A DNA stretch of 8,373 nt from Candidatus Altarchaeales archaeon (lineage in GTDB: Archaea > Altiarchaeota > Altiarchaeia > IMC4 > SCGC-AAA252-I15), in NCBI GenBank assembly GCA_016867655.1, contig VGJA01000036.1, forward strand, positions 1 through 8,373, written 5' to 3'. The notes beneath the pieces were generated by a model. It searched no databases. It was not told the DNA's origin and saw only the letters and a list, made by a program, of their open reading frames with translations. The position numbers and the translations under genes were made by a program. Of this stretch, positions 1 to 5,649 are shown in pieces (within the stretch, counting starts at the first letter, position 1; each line of letters begins with the position of its first letter).

Positions 1-198
1 TCTTATAGACTGCCTGCCAAACAAAGCCTGCTCAACGCTCACGTCACTGTCAGACTTGGGCGCAGGCAGATTTATAAAAGAGCTGTTGAACGAATACTGC
101 GAAATGCAGGGCGGAAGTTTCAATGCATAATAGACGACGATGGCTGTAACAGCTAGCGCCAAAGCAAACAAGAGAATAAAGTTGAACTTGACTTTCAT
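1..198 (-). CDS. N-terminal part of a membrane-anchored or secreted protein of unknown function, cut by the left edge
   Basis: I do not recognise the family. The reading frame starts with ATG at 198 and stays open for 66 codons to the window edge. The product begins MKVKFNFILLFALALAV, with two lysines followed by about 20 hydrophobic residues (roughly 6-26, ending near VVYYAL). This is a signal peptide or N-terminal membrane anchor with the remainder predicted outside the cytoplasm. The segment after it (LPPCISQYSF onward) is rich in Ser, Asn and Pro, as expected for an extracytoplasmic linker, and holds one Cys at residue 31. A TATA-like element lies about 27-30 bases upstream, implying a nearly leaderless mRNA. 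A competing frame (start near 244) covers the same bases, but its product has scattered Cys, Tyr and His and no plausible domain, so I prefer this one. Confidence is high that it is coding and low on function. Confidence 0.75.
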   Translation of the reverse strand, partial: MKVKFNFILLFALALAVTAIVVYYALKLPPCISQYSFNSSFINLPAPKSDSDVSVEQALFGRQSIR

Positions 199-224
199 AC
201 AATAGCTTATTGTAACAAGGTAGA

Positions 225-231
225 TATTTAA
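225..231 (-). promoter_or_regulatory. TATA-like promoter element for the left-edge membrane protein gene
   Basis: On the minus strand this reads TTAAATA. Its centre is about 30 bases upstream of the ATG at 198. Archaeal transcription normally starts about 25 bases downstream of the TATA centre, so the mRNA would begin a few bases before the start codon, giving a short leader. No ribosome binding site is visible, consistent with this. The match is by eye only. Confidence 0.4.
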
Positions 232-311
232 TCCTAGCTTGCACGCCAGCTTAAATTCTGCGTTGAGTATGCTGGCTCCTGCAGCGCCTCTGTTTTAGGC
301 CATATGCCAGA

Positions 312-617
312 CTATTTTCTGAACTGGCTGAATTTTCTTTCAAAGTCCTTGTAGTCTCTGCTTCTTTCGAATATTCCTAGGATGAGTATCTGGTTGGTTT
401 GAGGCATGTGCAGAGCGTAGAGCATTCTTTGGTATTTTCCTTCGACAGACAGTTTTAATTTCCGAACCTTTTTGTATCCTTCAAGCGTTTCGCATCTGAA
501 CGGATTCAGCTTTATGAGCCGGAGTTTGTCTTCGACAAACCGTTTCGTTTTCTCGTCAAAGTTCAGCCACTGTCTTTCAAAGAAGCGAGTGTAATGTAGC
601 TCAAAGCTTGAGGCCAT
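312..617 (-). CDS. RelE/ParE-type toxin of a type II toxin-antitoxin module
   Basis: A 101-residue protein with the size and architecture of the RelE/ParE superfamily. It has an N-terminal strand and two helices (about residues 5-37), then beta strands carrying a basic cluster, and a C-terminal segment ending in a helix. Visible family features are the LEGYKKVRKLKL stretch (residues 45-56), the strand KYQRMLYAL (61-69, where the Arg matches the family's conserved 'RviY' position), and IFERSRDYKDF (82-92), matching the conserved Arg and Tyr near the end of RelE proteins. In RelE these basic and Tyr residues cut mRNA on the ribosome. ParE-like members instead poison gyrase, and sequence alone does not settle which applies. 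The ATG lies inside the last codons of the antitoxin gene (17-base overlap, different frame) with only a weak upstream purine stretch, so translation is probably coupled to the antitoxin. Confidence 0.85.
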   Translation of the reverse strand: MASSFELHYTRFFERQWLNFDEKTKRFVEDKLRLIKLNPFRCETLEGYKKVRKLKLSVEGKYQRMLYALHMPQTNQILILGIFERSRDYKDFERKFSQFRK

Positions 618-858
618 GTTTCGCCATGTCTTTTTCAGACAGTATGTTCCCTGCAGCTTCCTCGCGCTTCACCCATTCCAACAGCTGCCTGTCTTTTTCT
701 GTCAACTCTCCAAAACTAATCTTGTAGTGCAATAGTTCCCTTCTAAGGCTCTCTCTGACTATCTCGCTGAAATTGCTGAAATATCCTTTTTCAACAAGAT
801 TTTTAGATTCCTGCAGAAGCTTTTCCGGAAGCAAGATGTTAACCCTGATGTTTTCCAT
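601..858 (-). CDS. Ribbon-helix-helix antitoxin, partner of the adjacent RelE/ParE-type toxin
   Basis: An 85-residue protein whose first half is a classic ribbon-helix-helix DNA-binding domain. The strand ENIRVNILLP (2-11) is followed by helix A (about 12-24, KLLQESKNLVEKG), the turn YFSN (26-29) and helix B (about 30-42, SEIVRESLRRELL). Such domains dimerise through the strand and insert it into the DNA major groove. The charged C-terminal part (50-85) is expected to wrap and neutralise the toxin. The frame is open upstream to 957, but the start at 858 is chosen because a strong GGAGGTG lies just before it and because the upstream extension is Cys/Tyr/His-rich and would run through the promoter. 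The gene precedes and overlaps the toxin gene, the usual order. The antitoxin probably represses its own operon through repeats just upstream. Confidence 0.87.
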   Translation of the reverse strand: MENIRVNILLPEKLLQESKNLVEKGYFSNFSEIVRESLRRELLHYKISFGELTEKDRQLLEWVKREEAAGNILSEKDMAKHGLKL

Positions 859-865
859 CCTAAAA

Positions 866-872
866 CACCTCC
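866..872 (-). promoter_or_regulatory. Strong Shine-Dalgarno site that fixes the antitoxin start
   Basis: GGAGGTG on the minus strand, seven bases before the ATG at 858. It is the clearest ribosome binding site in the window. Most neighbouring genes lack one and appear leaderless, so this module is translated differently from its neighbours, which would fit arrival by horizontal transfer or simply a longer leader. Confidence 0.75.
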
Positions 873-877
873 AATAG

Positions 878-907
878 TGTGTATAACATATGTGTAGTAT
901 ATGTATA
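878..907. promoter_or_regulatory. Candidate operator of the toxin-antitoxin operon (TGTGTA-type repeats)
   Basis: On the plus strand TGTGTA occurs at 878 and again at 891, 13 bases apart, and the related TGTATA at 902. The short palindrome ACATATGT lies at 886-893 between them. Ribbon-helix-helix antitoxins typically bind short tandem or inverted repeats overlapping their own promoter. Here the repeats sit between the TATA element and the ribosome binding site, across the predicted transcription start, where bound antitoxin would block initiation. The assignment to operator is inference from position and repeats. AT-rich promoter sequence produces such repeats easily. Confidence 0.4.
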
Positions 908-911
908 TAAA
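904..911 (-). promoter_or_regulatory. TATA element of the toxin-antitoxin operon
   Basis: TTTATATA on the minus strand, a near-consensus archaeal TATA box. Transcription starting about 25 bases downstream (near 882) would leave a leader of about 24 bases that contains the GGAGGTG ribosome binding site before the antitoxin ATG. It lies in the 95-base gap between the asd stop codon and the antitoxin start, so the module has its own promoter rather than depending on asd transcription. Confidence 0.6.
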
Positions 912-953
912 TGTCTTGCCTTGGCATAGGACAATAACTTCTAAGAAAACCCC

Positions 954-2036
954 TCACAAGAGATTCTTTTTGAAAGCCAGTTCCGCATTCAGTATTCCGC
1001 CGCCTGCCGCTCCGCGGATTGTGTTGTGAGACAGTCCAACGAATCTTACGTCAAAGACGTTGCATTGTCTGAGCCTTCCGACAGTGACTGCCATTGCCTT
1101 GTCGTTGTCCCTGTCTTTCCTGGGCTGCGGCCTGTTGTTTTCTGGGTTGTAGATTATCGGCTGTTTTGGCGCTGAAGGCAATTCCAATTCCTGCGGCACA
1201 GCCCGGAAATTCTTCCAAATTCTGAGGATTTCTTCCAAAGCCGGCTTTCTTATACCGAACTCCAGACTGACGCACGCGGTGTGACCGTCTACGACTGGAA
1301 CTCGATTGCAGTGCGCTGAAATCTTCATTGAATCATTGTTCACAAACTTTCCATTTTCTATTCTGCCAAGAATCTTTAAAGGCTCTTTCTCAGACTTCTC
1401 TTCCTCGCCTCCAATGTAAGGTATGATGTTGTCTACAATGTCCAAGCTGGCGACTCCCGGGTATCCTGCTCCGGAAACAGCCTGCATTGTGGAGAGAATC
1501 ATCTTCCTGACTTCAAAACCTTCCTTCATTAGCGCGTAAACTGGAGTCAAATAACTCTGCAAACTGCAGTTAGGCTTCACAACAACAAAACCTTTCTTCC
1601 AGCCGTGCCTCTTTTTCTGAATTGGAATGATGTCCAAATGCTGCGGATTAATCTCTGGAATCAGCATGGGCACGTCCTCAGTCCAACGATGAGCTGAAGA
1701 ATTCGAAAAAACTGGAATATCATGAGCGGCGTAACTGTCTTCAAGCGCCCGCAAAGCCTCCTTCTCCATCTCCATGGCAGAGAAAACCATGTCGCACTTC
1801 CCAACTGCCCGGTCAACCTTGCTCGCATCCTCAACCATCAAATCTCCAACAGACTTCGGGACGTCTGACTTCATCTGCCATCTGCCTGCCACAGAATCCA
1901 AGTACTTTTTCCCGGCACTCCTCTCTGAAGCAGCAACAAAAGAAACCTCAAACCAGGGGTGACCCTCAAGCAAACGAATGTACTGCTGACCCACCATCCC
2001 AGTAGCGCCTAAAACACCGACTTTAAGTTTAGCCAT
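954..2036 (-). CDS. asd: Aspartate-semialdehyde dehydrogenase, archaeal/fungal type
   Basis: Reduces aspartyl phosphate to aspartate semialdehyde with NADPH, the branch point leading to lysine, threonine and methionine. From the ATG at 2036 the protein has 360 residues, the usual length. The nucleotide-binding loop GATGMVG is at 10-16. The catalytic Cys is C157 in KPNCS. The region SGAGYPGVASLDIVDNIIPY (188-207) and the following IGGEEEKSEKEPLKILG are hallmarks of the archaeal/fungal subfamily. The base His is H252 in NRVPVVDGHT. The C-terminal LSHNTIRGAAGG (335-346) is also typical. The residue after the NCS motif is Leu rather than the common Thr. A longer frame adds 16 residues (MVWQHFFNFVV...), rejected because family members begin at the KVGVLGATG strand and the extension covers promoter-like sequence. 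No other aspartate-pathway gene is in the window. The gene lies 81 bases after the coiled-coil gene and may be expressed separately. Confidence 0.96.
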   Translation of the reverse strand: MAKLKVGVLGATGMVGQQYIRLLEGHPWFEVSFVAASERSAGKKYLDSVAGRWQMKSDVPKSVGDLMVEDASKVDRAVGKCDMVFSAMEMEKEALRALEDSYAAHDIPVFSNSSAHRWTEDVPMLIPEINPQHLDIIPIQKKRHGWKKGFVVVKPNCSLQSYLTPVYALMKEGFEVRKMILSTMQAVSGAGYPGVASLDIVDNIIPYIGGEEEKSEKEPLKILGRIENGKFVNNDSMKISAHCNRVPVVDGHTACVSLEFGIRKPALEEILRIWKNFRAVPQELELPSAPKQPIIYNPENNRPQPRKDRDNDKAMAVTVGRLRQCNVFDVRFVGLSHNTIRGAAGGGILNAELAFKKNLL

Positions 2037-2063
2037 AGTCCAATAAATATAGACAACAAAGTT

Positions 2064-2070
2064 AAAAAAA
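2064..2070 (-). terminator. Oligo-T tract, candidate terminator of the coiled-coil protein gene
   Basis: Seven consecutive T residues on the minus strand, 47 bases after the stop codon of the 642-residue protein gene. Archaeal RNA polymerase can terminate at such tracts without a hairpin. The same AT-rich segment lies 27-34 bases upstream of the asd start and could equally contribute to the asd promoter. The two roles are not separable by eye. Confidence 0.35.
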
Positions 2071-2117
2071 TGCTGCCACACCAAAGTTTATCCATCTAGC
2101 ACACCATTGAGCAGTAT

Positions 2118-4046
2118 TCACTCAGACTTTGGCTTAGGTGCATAAACGTATGCCTGTATTTCCTGCGTTGTTTCGCTGCTGTAGTGCACGTATCCCGTCA
2201 TCTCGCAATAAGTTTCTCCGGTAGCTCCAGGTAGTAGGGTTACTTTCACCGGCTTTTTCTCAAACGTCAGGTTTTCTTCAGCCTGCATTCCCTCGAAAGG
2301 CGTTATGTTTGCAGTAATGTGAGATTCTGGAATCACCAGGGGCAAGCCCATTTTGTCTGCTTTTTCCATCAAGTACATCAAGTGCCCCTCTATTTTGCTC
2401 CATGAGGTGACCGAACCGTCTGGAACGTAGAAGGGATCAGTCACTATAGCAGGTTGCTGCACGCCGTCTGCTTCTATTGGAGCGAGATAGGTTATAGCAT
2501 CAAAACGCGGCCTTCTGTCAGAGTCTTGCGAGATGTCCAGTCCTCGTGTCGGATCCATAAGCGACACATTGTATACGCTGTTTCCTATGCTGTTGTGGCT
2601 CGTCCTATAGTCCAGACACTGTCCTTTCAATGCTTCAAGCATTTTGGAGAAGACTATTTCATGCGAGTAATTGTGGACTACTGTTCCGCTGGACTCTTCC
2701 TGAGGTTTCACAGCCTCGAGTATGTTGCGGACATCTGTTATTGCAGAAGAGTCTTCGTATTCTACCAGCGTCTTGTCTAAGAGGACTCTGCGAGCGTCTT
2801 CAGGAGTCTGCTCGTCCCGAATCCTATTTTGTATGAATCCTGCAAGCCTCTTGTCATGGTCTTCAACTTTTTTGAGCGCGTCCTGGAAGCTGTCTCCTTC
2901 GCCTATGACAGACCGCAGATTCTGAACTCTGGTTCTTTTTGCCTCCAGCATGGAAAGCGATTCAGTCAGCGTCGGCTGCAGTCCGCCCAAATACTGCTCT
3001 GCGTCATTGCTCGCCTTCTTCAAGTCCTTTAGTATACCGCGCAATACTTCAAGCTCTTTACGCCTGGCTTCCTGCATCTCTTTGATCTGGAGGTTTTTTT
3101 CAACAGCTGTAGAAAGCATGTCAACGTCCCCCAAGTATATCTTCTTCCTGAAGGACTGGTCGAACCTGAAGCCAAGTGACTCAATTAAGGGGGCGTGTTC
3201 ACCCAGCTTTTCCCTGCAGGAAGCCAGTCTTTCTGAAAGGCCGTCCATCTTGCCTTCATACTTCACCCCAAGGCTTCTTACGCCACCCCAGGCTTTAAGC
3301 CTCTCCTGCTCTTCCTCGACAGAAGCCTGACGCCTTTTCAGCTCCTCAATTTGCTCTCCCTTCGGCATTTGGGCGATTTCGGATTTAATTCGGTCAGCCT
3401 CAATCTGCATCTTTGGGTCTGTTTTAGGCTGCCTTTTGCCTGCGGCTTTTTCATCGACTCCTAAAATCTGCGTCAAAGCAAGGTTGAGGGCCCTCCAGGA
3501 GTCTGCCAGCAGCTGCATGGGATTCTGGGCTTCAGGGTTGAGCGACTCCAATGCCTGCAGTGCAGGGCTGAAATGCCTTTTGTGGAACAAATCATCAAGG
3601 ACGTTGTGGACGCTTTCAAGGCGGTCGTCAATGCAGACGTCTGAAAGAGTGTGAGAGCGAATATGGCTTCTGTCGGACCAAATGCTAAGAAGCCTTTTCC
3701 TTTCTTCATCAGAGTACATGCCTTCAGGAAACACCTTCTTCACTTCATCTGCCTTCATTCTCGCCTCAAGGTATGTTAATGCTGCTTTTCTCTCGTCGTC
3801 TATCGGGAACAGCGTGCCTGCCTGGGATACCAGCTGCTGCATCAGTTCAGGGTCGTTTCTCTTGAACTTCTCTTCCTCACCCAAGAGTTCAACCACTGCG
3901 AGAACCCTCATCACTGGGATGTTCCGCTGATGGTTGAAGTGTTTCAACGTTTTTTCATAGGTCGAATACACGCCAAGCCATCTGTTTAGTTTCCCTATCG
4001 CCTGCTCGTCTTGAGACGTTACCTTAGGCTTCTGCTCCTTTTTCAT
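2118..4046 (-). CDS. Large coiled-coil protein of unknown function with a distinct C-terminal domain
   Basis: A 642-residue, apparently cytoplasmic protein (no signal peptide or membrane segment) that I cannot assign. The N-terminal part (1-200) is alpha-helical with helical-repeat character. Residues 205-255, 310-350 and 360-410 are strongly charged, with Glu/Lys/Arg and spaced Leu, predicting coiled coils (for example EQIEELKRRQASVEEEQERL, 231-250). After a linker near 450, residues 460-580 look like a compact alpha/beta domain. It includes ALKGQCLDYR (472-481, one Cys), SVYNVSLMDPTRGLDI (490-505), FDAITYLAPI (515-524), IVTDPFYVPD (534-543) and a helix ending MGLPLVIPE (566-574). A beta-rich tail with TYCEMTGYVHYSS (612-624) closes the protein. 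The start at 4046 is the first ATG. AT-rich stretches at 4061-4070 and 4081-4089 could serve as its promoter. It sits between trpE and asd with gaps of 46 and 81 bases, but nothing suggests a metabolic role. Confidence 0.9.
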   Translation of the reverse strand: MKKEQKPKVTSQDEQAIGKLNRWLGVYSTYEKTLKHFNHQRNIPVMRVLAVVELLGEEEKFKRNDPELMQQLVSQAGTLFPIDDERKAALTYLEARMKADEVKKVFPEGMYSDEERKRLLSIWSDRSHIRSHTLSDVCIDDRLESVHNVLDDLFHKRHFSPALQALESLNPEAQNPMQLLADSWRALNLALTQILGVDEKAAGKRQPKTDPKMQIEADRIKSEIAQMPKGEQIEELKRRQASVEEEQERLKAWGGVRSLGVKYEGKMDGLSERLASCREKLGEHAPLIESLGFRFDQSFRKKIYLGDVDMLSTAVEKNLQIKEMQEARRKELEVLRGILKDLKKASNDAEQYLGGLQPTLTESLSMLEAKRTRVQNLRSVIGEGDSFQDALKKVEDHDKRLAGFIQNRIRDEQTPEDARRVLLDKTLVEYEDSSAITDVRNILEAVKPQEESSGTVVHNYSHEIVFSKMLEALKGQCLDYRTSHNSIGNSVYNVSLMDPTRGLDISQDSDRRPRFDAITYLAPIEADGVQQPAIVTDPFYVPDGSVTSWSKIEGHLMYLMEKADKMGLPLVIPESHITANITPFEGMQAEENLTFEKKPVKVTLLPGATGETYCEMTGYVHYSSETTQEIQAYVYAPKPKSE

Positions 4047-4092
4047 GGCCGGCTCTAGTTTAGAAATAAACAGTTCTATCTTAAATAAGGGT

Positions 4093-5538
4093 TTATTCAG
4101 CAGTCAGCGCCTTCAAAAGCGCGCCGGCTTTCTTCAAGGTTTCTTTGAATTCGTATTCAGGTTTTGAGTCTGCGACTATTCCAGCTCCGGCTTGCGCGTG
4201 GACTTTGTTTCCTTCAAAGACCAGTGTTCTGATTGTTATGGCTGTGTCCATGTTTCCGTTGAAGGAAAAATAGCCGATGCAGCCTGCGTAAATCCCGCGT
4301 TTGCTGGGTTCCAGTTCGTCTATGATTTCCATTGCTCTGACTTTAGGCGCTCCTGAGACCGTGCCAGCAGGGAAGATGCTTTGCAGTGCGTCAAAGCAGT
4401 CTTTGTTTTTCTGCAGTTTTCCTGAGACTTCAGAGACTAGATGCTGGACGTGGGAGTATTTTTCCACAGTCATGAATTTTTTCACTTTGACCGTGCCGTG
4501 CTCTGCAATCCTGCCGATGTCGTTTCTTCCCAAGTCTACTAGCATTATGTGTTCTGCTTTTTCTTTTTCGTCTGCAAGCATTTCTTCTTCAAGCTTTTTG
4601 TCCTCGCGAACGGTCTTTCCTCGCGAGCGCGTTCCTGCTATGGGGTAGGTTACGACATTCCTGCCTTCCACCCTTGCAAGCATTTCCGGGCTTGAACCGA
4701 CAATCTTTCTTCCATCAAAGTCCAGATAGTACATGTAGGGGCTGGGATTGATTTTCTTCAACCTGCGGTAGACTTCAAGAGGATTTTCACTGCATTCAGC
4801 AGACAGTCTTTGAGACAAGACGACTTGGAATATGTCCCCTGCCTTGATGTATTCTATGGCATTGGACACCATTTTTTCATACTCGCTTTGAGAAAGGTTT
4901 GACGTGAATTTCATTTCTTTCAGCTTGCTTGCCTGCTTCACAGGCTTTATTTCAACGTCCAGCAATTTTTCCACAAGCTTGTCCAGATTTCTTGCATGCA
5001 TGCTTGCATTGCTTGCATTAAAGTAGTTTTCTGTCACAAAGGTTTTGTTTTGCACGTGGTCGAATATTATGTTGTTTCTGGCGAGAACGAACTCGCAGTC
5101 AGGTTCTTTTAGTCGGTTTTCAGTCTTCTGTTTTCGGTTCTCAGAAAATCCATGGAAACTGGAAACCCGTGAAAACCGAACGTAGTGCCTAACTGTGTCG
5201 TATGCCAAGTAGCCAACCAATCCTCCAACGAATCTTAATCCAGGATTTCCCTTGAAGTCAAACTCCTGCATTACTTCCCGCAGTGCGTTAAGCGGGTCTT
5301 TAGACTTGGTCTTTATTGCATTAAGGTTTTTGTCGGATTTTTTGCATGAAAGCCTGTTGTCTTGAATCTTCAGGTATAGAACCGGGTTAAGTCCTATGAA
5401 GGAGTATCTCGCAATTTTTTCGCCTCCTTCAGCGGACTGCAGTATGTAGCTGAAGCTGCTTCCGAGCGCGTTGTAGACTTCCATTGGGTCGAGCTCCAGT
5501 AGTTCAACCTCTTTCACAAGCTGGTAGACGGGAATCAT
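4093..5538 (-). CDS. trpE: Anthranilate synthase component I
   Basis: Makes anthranilate from chorismate, using ammonia delivered by a TrpG amidotransferase, the first step of tryptophan synthesis. The product has 481 residues from the ATG at 5538. The C-terminal chorismate-binding domain is complete. It shows IAGTRSRG (residues 300-307), EHIMLVDLGRNDIGR (329-343), YSHVQHLVSEVSG (361-373), FPAGTVSGAPKVRAMEII (389-406), RGIYAGCIGY (414-423) and AGAGIVADSKPEYEF (450-464). Tryptophan-feedback positions support TrpE over PabB: NPSPYMYYLDF (264-274) is intact and the N-terminal LLES site appears as ILQS (32-35). Residues near 121-144 (VRFSRVSSFHG...KTENRLK) contain a low-complexity insertion with repeats. 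A frame 17 codons longer would add a hydrophobic leader, which I reject because the enzyme is cytosolic. No trpG or other trp gene is in the window, so the glutaminase partner must be encoded elsewhere. Confidence 0.95.
   Translation of the reverse strand: MIPVYQLVKEVELLELDPMEVYNALGSSFSYILQSAEGGEKIARYSFIGLNPVLYLKIQDNRLSCKKSDKNLNAIKTKSKDPLNALREVMQEFDFKGNPGLRFVGGLVGYLAYDTVRHYVRFSRVSSFHGFSENRKQKTENRLKEPDCEFVLARNNIIFDHVQNKTFVTENYFNASNASMHARNLDKLVEKLLDVEIKPVKQASKLKEMKFTSNLSQSEYEKMVSNAIEYIKAGDIFQVVLSQRLSAECSENPLEVYRRLKKINPSPYMYYLDFDGRKIVGSSPEMLARVEGRNVVTYPIAGTRSRGKTVREDKKLEEEMLADEKEKAEHIMLVDLGRNDIGRIAEHGTVKVKKFMTVEKYSHVQHLVSEVSGKLQKNKDCFDALQSIFPAGTVSGAPKVRAMEIIDELEPSKRGIYAGCIGYFSFNGNMDTAITIRTLVFEGNKVHAQAGAGIVADSKPEYEFKETLKKAGALLKALTAE
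5002..5019. repeat. Tandem 9-base repeat in trpE (GCTTGCATT twice)
   Basis: GCTTGCATT occurs twice in tandem at 5002-5010 and 5011-5019, with the related CTTGCATGCAT immediately to the left. On the coding strand it specifies Asn-Ala-Ser twice. The unit is a multiple of three, so copy-number change keeps the frame. It lies in the variable linker between the N-terminal and chorismate-binding domains of TrpE. Confidence 0.7.
5107..5179. repeat. Repeat-bearing, palindrome-flanked segment inside trpE (possible in-frame insertion)
   Basis: TCGGTTTTCA at 5113-5122 is the exact reverse complement of TGAAAACCGA at 5170-5179, a perfect 10-base inverted repeat with a 47-base spacer. TCGGTTTTCAG (5113-5123) also recurs directly with one mismatch at 5134-5144, a 21-base period that yields the repeated Glu-Asn-Arg in the protein (SENRKQKTENRLK). 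The translated segment is low-complexity and basic, unlike the flanking conserved TrpE sequence. It falls between the LVGYLAYDTVRHY strand and the CEFVLARNNIIFDHV strand, a loop where TrpE proteins vary in length. It may be a small palindromic element inserted in frame, or local duplication. Confidence 0.55.
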
Positions 5539-5649
5539 TGTTGAAGATAACAATAGGAAAAATGCACATAAAAAGACAAAAATGGACAAAAAGATACATT
5601 ACATTGCCTTAAAGTTAATAGACTCATCCAGTGTAAAGCATAACCCGAG
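5539..5649. promoter_or_regulatory. Divergent promoter region between trpE and the plus-strand helical-protein gene
   Basis: This 111-base gap separates two divergent genes. For trpE, the minus strand carries CTTTTTATG at 5569-5577, whose position predicts initiation about 10 bases before the ATG at 5538. For the plus-strand gene, CTTAAAGTTAATA at 5608-5620 predicts initiation 5-12 bases before the ATG at 5650. Neither gene has a clear Shine-Dalgarno sequence. I see no leader peptide or attenuator-like hairpin for trpE. The TATA calls are by eye and moderate at best. Confidence 0.4.

Noticed and set aside
50..244. Minus-strand 64-codon frame over the left edge
   Set aside because: It overlaps the better frame starting at 198, which has a clear signal-anchor sequence and runs open to the edge. 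The competing product is rich in scattered Cys, Tyr and His.
245..276. GCCAGC/GCTGGC inverted repeat as terminator of the toxin operon
   Set aside because: Only a 6-base stem with a 20-base loop and no following T-tract. It could easily occur by chance.
859..957. 33-codon N-terminal extension of the antitoxin
   Set aside because: It would run through the TATA element, operator repeats and Shine-Dalgarno site and into the asd stop. Its composition (Cys, Tyr, His, Ile) is not that of a protein domain.
2037..2084. 16-residue N-terminal extension of asd
   Set aside because: The family starts at the first Rossmann strand (AKLKVGVLGATG). The extension is an aromatic-rich translation of AT-rich promoter sequence.
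2454..3930. Plus-strand open frames across the coiled-coil protein gene
   Set aside because: They are antisense to one long uninterrupted frame, overlap each other, and have Ser/Cys/Arg-rich products typical of shadow frames.
5539..5589. Hydrophobic N-terminal extension of trpE resembling a signal peptide
   Set aside because: Anthranilate synthase is cytosolic and the ATG at 5538 fits the family start. The extension is translated from AT-rich intergenic DNA.
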